In this document: positions 23,216 to 37,000 of the stretch, in pieces
Numbering within the stretch: position 1 is the stretch's first letter
Layout of the letters: each line of letters starts with the position of its first letter
NCBI GenBank assembly: GCA_016859345.1
Contig: CM029119.1
Coordinates: 8,888,912-8,952,911 of the forward strand
Length of the DNA: 64,000 bases
DNA from: Istiophorus platypterus
Lineage: Eukaryota > Chordata > Actinopteri > Istiophoriformes > Istiophoridae
Direction: 5' to 3'
Translations under genes and position numbers: made by a program
Notes under the pieces: model-generated
The model's input: only the letters and a program-made list of their open reading frames with translations
Told to the model about the DNA's origin: nothing
Database searches by the model: none

Positions 23216-26200
23216 GGCACAGTTCTGCAGCACTAGGTGCACACAGTGGCACCCTGGGGAGTATAAGGCCTGTCCTCTTAAAAAATAAATTAATTGATTA
23301 AAAAAGATAAATAAATAAAAAATTGCAGGTTGGGGATTTTCCAGCACTCACTGCTTGCATGTAACTGAAGAGACAAATTTTATAGAAACTTTACTAAGGT
23401 GGTGAATATTAGTTGTGCATTGTCCACACATTTGTAGGTCTATACCACTGCTGCTGTAGCTCCTCATAGTGGTATGGGTTGGACAGGGGACAGCACATCC
23501 AGAGCTACAGGTCTGAAATTGCTGGCACTACAGCTCTAGTCTGGTTTTGGTTACTCGAGACACTGTGTCTGTTACATTCAACACTCATGTAGGATCATAG
23601 ATTTTTAATCTATTCAGCCGAGTAGCGTTGAATTTTCTATGCCAGACCCCAGAAGTATATTATCAGTGGCCAAACCACAGAGTGCTTTGTGCCCTGGATA
23701 AGGATAATGAACACTGAATACTAGGTTGAGAGTTGGAGCAACATGACGAACATGAAGTGAAGGATAAAGGATGTAAACGAAAAATACCTGTAGTTTGACG
23801 ACTCCCTGAGCAGGAAGTATAAAAAAATAACTAAAGGAGAGTTAAAAGTAGAAATGTTAAATTGCCTTTTATGGTTTTGAACATTATTTGACTAGAGTGA
23901 GGTTTTGATTTGGCATAATCAAATCAAAATTAAAGTGTAAATAATATGGAAGAACAAACGTGTCATTGAAATGGTGATAAAGCATTCCAGTAATTAACAT
24001 CATATTGAGAATTGTGGATTAATACATTTGTAATTTCTTTAATGTTTTGTCTTTTAATTGTCCATTTAAATATTAGTTTACTCTTTTTATTCATGGATAA
24101 CTCCAATGATTTGTAAAATTTTTCATTTTCCAATTAGATATGCATTAAGGGCCTTGCCTTATTAACCACATCCATGACAAACTAAAAACAGTTTATCTAT
24201 CAGTGGTATATATTGATTAATTAATTTGGTTCAGTTTCTACTGTCTGCACATCTGCAAATTTCCGTTTAGTTAAATTTTGAGAAATGTGAATCATTTGCA
24301 CTTAGTCACCCTAGTTATCACATCAAGTTAGGATGTCAGCATGAATGTATGACTTTGCCTGTGATACCATAAACCACTGTGACTGTCATCAAAACATTTG
24401 ATACGTGATCACATCGTCCATTGTTCTATGTTCACAATACTGAATTTACTGACTACAGCATACAACAGTGCACAAATATTTGGCTGATAAATGACCTTGT
24501 GAAACAAAAAACAAACAAAAAAACACAAAAGACCTCAGTCAAGCAAAACACCTAAAATGTGTAAACTAAAGTTTGTTCCCTACTTGGAAAATGTGACTCA
24601 TCTTGGAAACTATTCTGCTTTGAAACCCTTGTCATCAATACAACATTGCAGATTAAACACAGCAGAGGAAGTTGTAAAGGAAAGTAGTGGAGCAACTTTA
24701 ATCAACTGAAAGAAATATTATCTAATAAGGTTATTTCTTTTGGACTGATAGTAGGGATCATATAAAGTAAGAATATTTCAAAAAAGAAAGTAAATGGCCC
24801 AGTTCTTATTAAAGTGTTAATGTAGTGTTCGTATCTTGCTCTGTTGGTGCACTGACATGAAAAACATTATTTTGTTATATGAAATTTAGAAATGCATAAA
24901 TTAGTTGATTGGTTGATCAGGAGGAAATTATTTGAAAATTGTTCTGACAACTGATTAATCATTTTGAGTCCTTACATTAAAAAAAGAAAATACTGGTTCC
25001 AAGTACTGCAATCTGAAAACATGCTGCTTTTCATTGTAAAGCAAATGTCAGTTGAGAAAAAAAAAAACAACAAAAAAAAGAATTTACAATGTCACCTGAT
25101 CTCCTTTGACCCCTTCGAAACTGGGAAGGATTTTTCACTATTATCTGTAGTTTTATTGATTAACAAATGAGTTTATCAATTGACAAAATACGTGGCAGAT
25201 TAGATAATTATATCAATAATCGTCAGGTCTGCCTCTTCTGGAAACAAATGATGCATATTTCCAGAGGGTGTTTCACAAAATTCCTCTTAAGGCCAGCTTA
25301 GCCTAGCTGACAAACCACCTGAAAAGAAAGGCTTTTTGACTGTGTTCCTCATACCACTTGGGCTGCAGTGTGGAAAGATGTCACTTAGGCAGAAAATCAA
25401 CTAACTCCTTATGATAACAAACCACAATGACATCCAATTTTAGCTTTTTTTCTGGTTGTAATTCCTGATGTCAAACCCTGATGACCCCCCCCCAAACCAT
25501 TTCCCTCCTAAAAGAGTAATTTACAACAAATCTTAGTGGATTCACAATAACAGGTGACTCACTCAGTTGTTATGTTTAATTCCTCATGTGTTAATGTCAA
25601 GGCTGCTTCTCCCCTTTTTTAATTGTAATCAGAGACAGTGGATGAGCCTGATTTATTTCAACACCAGGCAGTACATTAGTATTTCTTGAGATGACAAAAT
25701 GATAATGTATGAGATCAAGAGAGTTACATACAGTAGATGTCACATTGAGCAAAATGCTGTATTTTTTTGTTGGCTGTCCCTTACAAGGTGACTTCTACAA
25801 TCACAATCTTCCATCACTTTTTTTTATCCCCCATTGTCTTCATGATCACTTCTTAAAGTGAGGTGGAATCAACTGATGCGCGGATATAATCACAACGGCA
25901 GGATCTGGTTTTGGTTTTCAGGTCAGTGTTTCAATTCTCTGTTTTGGACAGGAAAAACTTTGTGATCAAATCATGCTTTGAGTGTTGCTAGTGTCTGAAT
26001 GTCTAAATGAAAGAACAAGTGAATCCCACTGCAATAAGTAAAACAATGACTAACTCTCATGAACATAATTAAATGCATTTTTCGGGTATTTTTTTGACAA
26101 TGCATCCATTCCAATAAGTAGGAAAGCATTAAAACTTTGATGGTGGCTTTTTTTTTACTTATTGTCCAACACTGAGCTGCTGTTAGTTTAATTTACGAGA

Positions 26201-26306
26201 GAGCATTTGTTACACCAAAGAATTTGGGCTTTTTTTATTCACCAATAATGAAAGGCATAACTCACCCTTTGCCTGAGTTTACAGTTTTGATTCCTCCCAA
26301 TGCTTT

Positions 26307-26342
26307 GTGTGTGTGTGTGTGTGTATGTGTGTGTGTGTGTGT
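26307..26342. repeat. (TG)n microsatellite
   Basis: GT/TG run interrupted once by TATG. Confidence 0.9.
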
Positions 26343-27986
26343 CTCTCATATAATGCCACTTCAGCAAGTAGCCATCTACTTCTTCTACTGCTTCTCGGGA
26401 CACCAGAAGTAGTCTCATAGGAATTGTATTTAAAAAAAGCATGTTGTGCATGTTTCTCCTGTTACCAGAGGTTTAATAAGCTTAGTTTTAAAAAAATTGA
26501 ATCATAAAGCATGTAATTATTATGTCTGAACATGAAATTTCAATGGGCTTAAAGTTAACTCCAGCTTCACGGAGAACAAGGGAAGAGAATTATTAACTAA
26601 GCTAACAGCATTGTGTGTTGTTTTGCATTGTTATATAACCATATTTGAAAAGGTCTTTCTACTTACTGTCGCAATGCATATTTTCACTCAAACAAAAAAA
26701 TGATGGATTAGGTGTAAAGGTTGCAGCCATAATAAGAGAACTCACAGGATGCTTTTGTAGATTTTTTGTTACGTAAGCGACGTTGTCAAAATGTCAACAA
26801 GAGAGCTCATCTCTATGGTTGAATTCCTTACCTTTGTGGATTGTTTTTTTTTTTCATATATACATTGTACTGAAAGACAAGTACAGTGGTTATCAGTGAT
26901 GAGTTGTAATGTAAAGGGGCTGGTGGAAATGTTTTTGTTAATAAGTCATTTGACATGTTCAAACAATACTCATTTGACATGTTCTGTTACGTGTGTGTGC
27001 TGAGGTGACAACACACTGCAGCTGATTAATACTTTTCTACTGAAAAAAACCCCACAAACACCATCTGATGGTTGCTATTTTTGGATATGATGAATGATGC
27101 CAGTGGTGTGTGTTATGAGTTACAATAGGCTATTTTGGATTACTCTAGATAAAAGCATTTATTGCTAATTGTTACGATCAACTGACATCATACTGTGGAC
27201 CAGTTCCTTTTAATATTATTAGAAATATTAGAAATATATGTATTTTTAAACAATGAGCTTTAGTGTCATGAGAAGCTTGAATGTTACATCCAGTCACACT
27301 AGAATTATAACAGGACGTTTGCATGATAAGGATGTTTGCAACATAACCCGGATTTGTTTTGTTTCTGAAATACCAATTTATGTCTACATATCAAGCCAAG
27401 GTGCTGAAATACAGCATTGTCCCGCAAACAATGACAACAGATAATTATGAAACACATTGTTAAAATATTCCACTGCACCCTGTCTCTCAAGCATGGAACC
27501 ATGTAAGGTATTTGCACTGTCTAAAATGACTTTGCAGAAGTCTCATATGTGACTTTTGGTTTATCCGCGCCTTTGATGGGGACACAGAAGATGTGAAGTT
27601 CAGCCTCGATAATTATGCAACATTAGAGCACAACTGAGCTGTATTTAGACTTTGAAAGGGGTATAACTCTGTCATCAAAACCACTGTTCATGTCCTAGTT
27701 TTATTCCAGAAATCACATCCGAAATAAAAGAAAAGAAAAATTTAAATTCTAATAATTCTTCTAGCCTCAAATTTGTTGTGTTGCAAACCTCACATCACAT
27801 TTAATTCTTACAGTCAAGGCACCTATAGTTTGGGCAGTTTCCTTACATTACTGGATTGTTTTAGTCTGTCTTCCACAACAATTAAGCAGATGTGAAAAGG
27901 AAGCAGTTTGCCTTTTTGGATGGATTGATTGGATGGTGCCTAGTGGGTGGGACACACCTTATGGCAGGTGACCTGTCAAACCCAGC

Positions 27987-27992
27987 ATATAA
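27987..27992 (+). promoter_or_regulatory. TATA box of the polyserase-like gene
   Basis: ATATAAGGG lies about 35 bases before the signal-peptide ATG at 28026. This implies a very short 5' UTR of roughly 10 bases. It is the only TATA element I see beside a signal-peptide exon in the whole array. Confidence 0.5.
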
Positions 27993-28025
27993 GGGAGTGA
28001 CAGAGAAAACCCATGTAGTCACACA

Positions 28026-31000
28026 ATGGCTTTGAAGAATTGGGTCTGGGTATTGACTCTGGTTAACCTTTTATCAGCAGGTAAGTCAAACTTCAGACTG
28101 GACCGTCATTTGTGGTGATCTGCGGCTGCTAGGTAATATGTTTTGATAAACTAGGGTGGACTTACTTAAAAATTTACAATTTTATCTACCTCATCTGACC
28201 TAATGTGACTTTTGAAGCTATTCTAATTTTGTTTTGACTGATAACAACAATTTGACTAAGATAAACAAAGTGATGATGATTATCCAGGAGTTTGGTGCAG
28301 TAAATTGGATCAGGTTGTTATAACATATGTTCTCGTTAAAAGACAAGCTATTCAAGGGACACGAAGAACAGATTCTTCAAACTGAGGAAATGGAAATGGC
28401 AAGAAACCTGTCTCTAATGTTTGTCAGCATGAATCAACAGTTACTGATTCAACTTAATATCTTATATGTATTAAACTCATTTGTCAGGTCAAATAAACTC
28501 AGCTGGTTGAGCTGCAAACTCATGATATGACTTTAATTATTAAACCTTTGCTCAGTTAATTCACATTTTAAGGCAGCAGGAGAAATTAAGTTTTTAGGTT
28601 CAAGCAACTTAAAATGATTTACAGCGTAGTGTTCATTATGCTTACATTAAAAGGTAGGTTTCTAGTTAACTGGTCCAAACTAGAAATTTTACTACTATAT
28701 CATTACTATCAGTTTTTCTTTCATAGATAAACTTGTCAGCACCCAAAAGATAGCTGTCTTTAACATGATTTAAAAAAAAACTTTAACATGATTTAAAAAA
28801 AAAAAAAGATTATATATGTGATATGTGGCAATTGTTTTATTTGCAAATTTATCTTATCGGTCAATGCTGAATTAATGACTTTCTGTTACAGTCTGATATG
28901 TCTTATTATTATATAATGGTCCCGCTTTGTTAATGTGGAAACTGAGGCTGAGGTGGATTCTGTATGTAAGGTTCTGGGGTTGGGGCTCATCTTGCACACT
29001 GGTTGCAGAAAAACATAAGGAACTTTTGACATAGTGTAGAGTTATAAAATAATTACTTAGTAGACTTCATTCTCATTTTATACCTTCTTAATGGTCTAAT
29101 ACCATCAGTTAAGTGAAAATGTAACATCATGATAAAAAAAAATTTAATGCATTAGTTAATATATTATGAAGTGTACCTACCTACCTGAAGTGTACTTACT
29201 TGGAAGGCACTTTTTATTTTGTAGGGCTTTATTATTTTTTCCGAAATCTCATACTAATGCTGTATAGCTCCATTATGAGCCAATAAAAACCCTTTTTGAG
29301 TTGCCAGGTTGAGGAAGGTGCTCATCCTCCTTCACTGGACATTTGCTTTGATTTTTTAATCTCTTTAATTCATCACGAAAATCCCTCCAATACTGGGATA
29401 AATAATGCAGGAAAAAAGTGCATTTATAACAAATTATTAAAATTTATAGTTGACTAGCATGTGATTTATTTATTTAATATTCAAAAAGCCTTAATAAAAG
29501 TGACTTATTTAAAAGTGTTGACAAAAAAAGGATGTAATAATAAAGATGGGACACAGATTCCAAAGAAACAGGAATTCCATCCTTTTTATGGAAACATTTG
29601 TGCCTGGAATTAGCCTACACTACTCAGATAACTATGACTATCACATTTGTGTTGTCTCTTTCCCAGAAACATGTGCTCAGCTAAATGGTAAGATAATTTT
29701 TTTTATACCTAAATCTCCACATTTCAGTGAAATTTTCATTGTTCAATTGTTTAACAAGGGGATTTATTTACCAAAAAAAAACCCCATTTCATCTACTTTC
29801 CTTCTGACAAACTTGAAAAATACATGAGTTTCCTTTTACTGCTTTAATTTTAACTTTCTGAATAACTTTGCCATTCAAATTTGGCCCCAATTATCTCTTC
29901 AAGTGTGTGGCACTGCTCCCCTGAGCAGCAGGATAGTTGGAGGTGAAGATGCTCCAGCTGGAAGTTGGCCCTGGCAGGTTAGTCTGCAGAGGTTTGGTGG
30001 CCATATTTGTGGTGGTTCCCTCATCAACAGAGAGTGGGTGTTGTCTGCTGCTCACTGCTTCTCCAGGTGGGTAACGACTCTATAATAGAGGATGCATTTC
30101 CATGTTTCTGAGTCTTATGTTACGCAATGCTTTTCCTCTTTAAACCAATGCATATTTGCCATCTGTACTTTAGTACCAGTACCTTTAGATGGCGGCTTTC
30201 TCTGGGCCGTCAGAACCTGGAGGGTAAAAACCCAAATGAAGTGTCCAGATCCGTTGCCAAAATCATTCTGCACCCAGAGTATGACAGCGAGACCAGCGAC
30301 AACGACATCGCTCTGCTCAGACTCTCCTCTCCAGTCAAGTTCACAGACTACATCCGACCTGTGTGTCTGGCAGCCAGTGGCAGTGTGTTCAACAACGGTA
30401 CTGATAGCTGGGTGACTGGCTGGGGCGCAGTCCAGGAGGGAGGTGAGTCTGCTTGATGCTGACAAATTGTGTGTGTGTGAGTGTGGTATACAGTGTAGAT
30501 GTGTGTATGAACTGCGGCTCTTCTTGTTGGTCTGTCAGTGTCGTTACCGTTCCCCAAAACTCTACAAGAAGTGGAGGTTCCGGTTCTGGGAAACCGACAG
30601 TGTAACTGTCTCAATGGAGTGGGTACAGTCACAGACAACATGATCTGTGCTGGTGTTCTGGCAGGAGGCAAAGACTCATGTCAGGTGAGCTGCTCCTTTT
30701 CATTTGTGGCCCCTCGGTCGATATGTTTAGGATTTTCTCAAATCCTCAGACCTCTGAAATCCTCTCCTCCATCTCCTCAGGGAGACTCGGGAGGCCGATG
30801 GTGAGCAAACAGGGCTCGGCCTGGGTCCAGTCTGGAATAGTTAGTTTTGGTTTCGGCTGCGCTCGGCCCGGTCTGCCAGGAGTCTACTCCAGAGTGTCCC
30901 GGTACCAGTCCTGGATCAGCTCCTCATCGCTCTGGCCAGGCTCCAGGCTTTGTCCGTTCTCAGTGGGTGGGCCGGGACGCTGCTACACCTGTCACCTGTC

Positions 31001-34000
31001 CCCGCCTCCTCGATAGCAGGCTTTTTGTTGTGTCTTCGCAGTGGGCCGGACGACGCTGACACACTACACACCTGTCCTGGTCTCCCGCCTCCTCTTCTTA
31101 CTACTACTACTACTGGCCCTGCTGCTAGTACTGCCGCACCAGCTCCAACATCACATCCAGTATCTAAAACCACAGGTTTCCCATCTACCTTGTCCAGCGC
31201 TGAATGTAAGTATCCCCCCTACAAATACATTATGAACGTGTGTGTAAATTTACTCATTTTTCAAACAATTCATGAACAATTAAGCCACAATTTCAACAAA
31301 GTTTTGGCTTTAAAAATCTTTATATCCATACAGCTATTTGAGTCTCATGTATGCGTGTGTTAATTTCCCATCATACATTGATTATTTAGTCCAACATCTC
31401 ATCAAGGTCACTTCTCGAAAAAATTGAAAGTTCACTTCTTTCTTCCCCCTGTGATGGATGAACAATGACGCAGTAAATGACATAGTGACAGACAGCAGTG
31501 CCACAAAGTGACTTTAAGGAGTAGTTCAAAAAAAAGAATCTTCTTATGTCAGTTACTTTGAGAGTTTTTCTAATAAATATGTTGAGATGAGTCTTTGTAA
31601 AAGAATTGGAAAACCCTAGTGAAAATTGGTGCAGTCTTTAGGTGGGAATCAAGGAGCTTCACACCCTGATACCTGTCTCCATGTCCTTTTTCATACTGAC
31701 ACTAGAAGTTAGCGAGGTAGGAAAAAGTCAAACCGTACACATATGAATTTTAGCTGATCGGTGAGACGTTTACTGTATATATGAGGTTTCTTGATGACTA
31801 GTGGTATAACTTTATCAATGGTACGTCTCCAGGCTTCATGTAGTTTCATTAAATTCTGCAGGTTTGGTGCATGGGTGCATGGGTCAGTTTGGTTAATGAG
31901 AAATGCACTTTTTATGCTCTGTTGTTTCCAGTGTGTGGTATCACTCCCCTGAACAACAGGATAGTTGGAGGTGAAGATGCTCCAGCTGGAAGTTGGCCCT
32001 GGCAGGTTAGTCTGCAGAGGTTTGGTGGCCATATTTGTGGTGGTTCCCTCATCAACAGAGAGTGGGTGATGTCTGCTGCTCACTGCTTCTCCAGGTGGGT
32101 AACGACTCTATAATAGAGGATGCATTTCCATGTTTCTGAGTCTTATGTTACGCGATGCTTTTCCTCTTTAAACCAATGCATATTTGCCATCTGTACTTTA
32201 GTACCAGTACGTTTAGATGGCAGCTTTCTCTGGGCCGTCAGAACCTGGAGGGTAAAAACCCAAATGAAGTGTCCAGATCCGTTGCCAAAATCATTCTGCA
32301 CCCAGAGTATGACAGCGAGACCAGCGACAACGACATCGCTCTGCTCAGACTCTCCTCTCCAGTCAAGTTCACAGACTACATCCGACCTGTGTGTCTGGCA
32401 GCCAGTGGCAGTGTGTTCAACAACGGTACTGATAGCTGGGTGACTGGCTGGGGCGCAGTCCAGGAGGGAGGTGAGTCTGCTTGATGCTGACAAATTGTGT
32501 GTGTGAGTGTGGTATACAGTGTAGATGTGTGTATGAACTGCGGCTCTTCTTGTTGGTCTGTCAGTGTCGTTAGCGTTCCCCAAAACTCTACAAGAAGTGG
32601 AGGTTCCGGTTCTGGGAAACCGACAGTGTAACTGTCTCAATGGAGTGGGTACAGTCACAGACAACATGATCTGTGCTGGTGTTCTGGCAGGAGGCAAAGA
32701 CTCATGTCAGGTGAGCTGCTCCTTTTCATTTGTGGCCCTCGGTCGATATGTTTAGGATTTTCTCAAATCCTCAGACCTCTGAAATCCTCTCCTCCATCTC
32801 CTCAGGGAGACTCGGGAGGCCCGATGGTGAGCAAACAGGGCTCGGCCTGGGTCCAGTCTGGAATAGTTAGTTTTGGTTTCGGCTGCGCTCGGCCCGGTCT
32901 GCCAGGAGTCTACTCCAGAGTGTCCCGGTACCAGTCCTGGATCAGCTCCCTCATCGGCTCTGATAAGCCAGGCTTTGTCCGGTTCGCCTCCAGTGGGCCG
33001 GACGCTGACAGCGGCTACACCTGTCCTGGTCTCCCGCCTCCTCTTCTTACTACTACTACTACTACTGGCCCTGCTGCTAGTACTGCCGCACCAGCTCCAA
33101 CATCACATCCAGTATCTAAAACCACAGGTTTCCCATCTACCTTGTCCAGCGCTGAATGTAAGTATCCCCCCTACAAATACATTATGAACGTGTGTGTAAA
33201 TTTACTCATTTTTCAAACAATTCATGAACAATTAAGCCACAATTTCAACAAAGTTTTGGCTTTAAAAATCTTTATATCCATACAGCTATTTGAGTCTCAT
33301 GTATGCGTGTGTTAATTTCCCATCATACATTGATTATTTAGTCCAACATCTCATCAAGGTCACTTCTCGAAAAAATTGAAAGTTCACTTCTTTCTTCCCC
33401 CTGTGATGGATGAACAATGACACAGTAAATGACATAGTGACAGACAGCAGTGCCACAAAGTGACTTTAAGGAGTAGTTCAAAAAAAAGAATCTTCTTTTG
33501 TCAGTTACTTTGAGAGTTTTTCTAATAAATATGTTGAGATGAGTCTTTGTAAAAGAATTGGAAAACCCTAGTGAAAATTGGTGCAGTCTTTAGGTGGGAA
33601 TCAAGGAGCTTCACACCCTGATACCTGTCTCCATGTCCTTTTTCATACTGACACTAGAAGTTAGCGAGGTAGGAAAAAGTCAAACCGTACACATATGAAT
33701 TTTAGCTGATCGGTGAGACGTTTACTGTATATATGAGGTTTCTTGATGACTAGTGGTATAACTTTATCAATGGTACGTCTCCAGGCTTCATGTAGTTTCA
33801 TGAAATTCTTCAAGTGGGGTGCATGGGTGCATGGGTCAGTTTGGTTAATGAGAAATGCACTTTTTATGCTCTGTTGTTTCCAGTGTGTGGTATCACTCCC
33901 CTGAACAACAGGATAGTTGGAGGTGAAGATGCTCCAGCTGGAAGTTGGCCCTGGCAGGTTAGTCTGCAGAGGTTTGGTGGCCATATTTGTGGTGGTTCCC

Positions 34001-37000
34001 TCATCAACAGAGAGTGGGTGATGTCTGCTGCTCACTGCTTCTCCAGGTGGGTAACGACTCTATAATAGAGGATGCATTTCCATGTTTCTGAGTCTTATGT
34101 TACGCGATGCTTTTCCTCTTTAAACCAATGCATATTTGCCATCTGTACTTTAGTACCAGTACGTTTAGATGGCAGCTTTCTCTGGGCCGTCAGAACCTGG
34201 AGGGTAAAAACCCAAATGAAGTGTCCAGATCCGTTGCCAAAATCATTCTGCACCCAGAGTATGACAGCGAGACCAGCGACAACGACATCGCTCTGCTCAG
34301 ACTCTCCTCTCCAGTCAAGTTCACAGACTACATCCGACCTGTGTGTCTGGCAGCCAGTGGCAGTGTGTTCAACAACGGTACTGATAGCTGGGTGACTGGC
34401 TGGGGCGCAGTCCAGGAGGGAGGTGAGTCTGCTTGATGCTGACAAATTGTGTGTGTGAGTGTGGTATACAGTGTAGATGTGTGTATGAACTGCGGCTCTT
34501 CTTGTTGGTCTGTCAGTGTCGTTAGCGTTCCCCAAAACTCTACAAGAAGTGGAGGTTCCGGTTCTGGGGAAACCGACAGTGTAACTGTCTCAATGGAGTG
34601 GGTACAGTCACAGACAACATGATCTGTGCTGGTGTTCTGGCAGGAGGCAAAGACTCATGTCAGGTGAGCTGCTCCTTTTCATTTGTGGCCCCTCGGTCGA
34701 TATGTTTAGGATTTTCTCAAATCCTCAGACCTCTGAAATCCTCTCCTCCATCTCCTCAGGGAGACTCGAGGCCCGATGGTGAGCAAACAGGGCTCGGCCT
34801 GGGTCCAGTCTGGAATAGTTAGTTTTGGTTTCGGCTGCGCTCGGCCGGTCTGCCAGGAGTCTACTCCAGAGTGTCCCGGTACCAGTCCTGGATCAGCTCC
34901 CTCATCGGCTCTGATAAGCCAGGCTTTGTCCGGTTCGCCTCCAGTGGGCCGGACGCTGACAGCGGCTACACCTGTCCTGGTCTCCCGCCTCCTCTTCTTA
35001 CTACTACTACTACTGGCCCTGCTGCTAGTACTGCCGCACCAGCTCCAACATCACATCCAGTATCTAAAACCACAGGTTTCCCATCTACCTTGTCCAGCGC
35101 TGAATGTAAGTATCCCCACTACAAATACATTATGAACGTGTGTGTAAATTTACTCATTTTTCAAACAATTCATGAACAATTAAGCCACAATTTCAACAAA
35201 GTTTTGGCTTTCAAAATCTTTATATCCATACAGCTATTTGAGTCTCATGTATGCGTGTGTTAATTTCCCATCATACATTGATTATTTAGTCCAACATCTC
35301 ATCAAGGTCACTTCTCGAAAAAATTGAAAGTTCACTTCTTTCTTCCCCCTGTGATGGATGAACAATGACACAGTAAATGACATAGTGACAGACAGCAGTG
35401 CCACAAAGTGACTTTAAGGAGTAGTTCAAAAAAAAGAATCTTCTTTTGTCAGTTACTTTGAGAGTTTTTCTAATAAATATGTTGAGATGAGTCTTTGTAA
35501 AAGAATTGGAAAACCCCAGTGAAAATTGGTGCAGTCTTTAGGTGGGAATCAAGGAGCTTCACACCCTGATACCTGTCTCCATGTCCTTTTTCATACTGAC
35601 ACTACAAGTTAGCGAGGTAGGAAAAAGTCAAACCGTACACATATGAATTTTAGCTGATCGGTGAGACGTTTACTGTATATATGAGGTTTCTTGATGACTA
35701 GTGGTATAACTTTATCAATGGTACGTCTCCAGGCTTCATGCAGTTTCATTAAATTCTGCAGGTTTGGTGCATGGGTGCATGGGTCAGTTTGGTTAATGAG
35801 AAATGCACTTTTTATGCTCTGCTGTTTCCAGTGTGTGGCATCACTCCCCTGAACAACAGGATAGTTGGAGGTGAAGATGCTCCAGCTGGAAGTTGGCCCT
35901 GGCAGGTTAGTCTGCAGAGGTTTGGTGGCCATATTTGTGGTGGTTCCCTCATCAACAGAGAGTGGGTGATGTCTGCTGCTCACTGCTTCTCCAGGTGGGT
36001 AACGACTCTATAATAGAGGATGCATTTCCATGTTTCTGAGTCTTATGTTACGCGATGCTTTTCCTCTTTAAACCAATGCATATTTGCCATCTGTACTTTA
36101 GTACCAGTACGTTTAGATGGCGGCTTTCTCTGGGCCATCAGAACCTGGAGGGTAAAAACCCAAATGAAGTGTCCAGATCCGTTGCCAAAATCATTCTGCA
36201 CCCAGAGTATGACAGCGAGACCAGCGACAACGACATCGCTCTGCTCAGACTCTCCTCTCCAGTCAAGTTCACAGACTACATCCGACCTGTGTGTCTGGCA
36301 GCCAGTGGCAGTGTGTTCAACAACGGTACTGATAGCTGGGTGACTGGCTGGGGCGCAGTCCAGGAGGGAGGTGAGTCTGCTTGATGCTGACAAATTGTGT
36401 GTGTGAGTGTGGTATACAGTGTAGATGTGTGTATGAACTGCGGCTCTTCTTGTTGGTCTGTCAGTGTCGTTAGCGTTCCCCAAAACTCTACAAGAAGTGG
36501 AGGTTCCGGTTCTGGGAAACCGACAGTGTAACTGTCTCAATGGAGTGGGTACAGTCACAGACAACATGATCTGTGCTGGTGTTCTGGCAGGAGGCAAAGA
36601 CTCATGTCAGGTGAGCTGCTCCTTTTCATTTGTGGCCCCTCGGTCGATATGTTTAGGATTTTCTCAAATCCTCAGACCTCTGAAATCCTCTCCTCCATCT
36701 CCTCAGGGAGACTCGGGAGGCCCGATGGTGAGCAAACAGGGCTCGGCCTGGGTCCAGTCTGGAATAGTTAGTTTTGGTTTCGGCTGCGCCGCCCGGTCTG
36801 CCAGGAGTCTACTCCAGAGTGTCCCGGTACCAGTCCTGGATCAGCTCCCTCATCGGCTCTGATAAGCCAGGCTTTGTCCGGTTCGCCTCCAGTGGGCCGG
36901 ACGCTGACAGCGGCTACACCTGTCCTGGTCTCCCGCCTCCTCTTCTTACTACTACTACTAGTGGCCCTGCTGCTAGTACTGCCGCACCAGCTCCAACATC

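Larger units (their letters stand above)
22302..27986. other. Gene-poor region between vkorc1 and the protease array
   Basis: Starts with the vkorc1 3' UTR (T-rich runs at 22337 and 22400). I found no coding exon, tRNA or other RNA gene on either strand. A CT-rich run lies at about 23160-23215 and a TG microsatellite at 26307-26342. The DNA is AT-rich with A/T homopolymers. Unrecognised old repeats are likely. Confidence 0.5.

Noticed and set aside
22302..27986. Short open frames of 60-98 codons in the gene-poor region
   Set aside because: No recognisable domains, codon bias or flanking splice sites that would join them into a gene.
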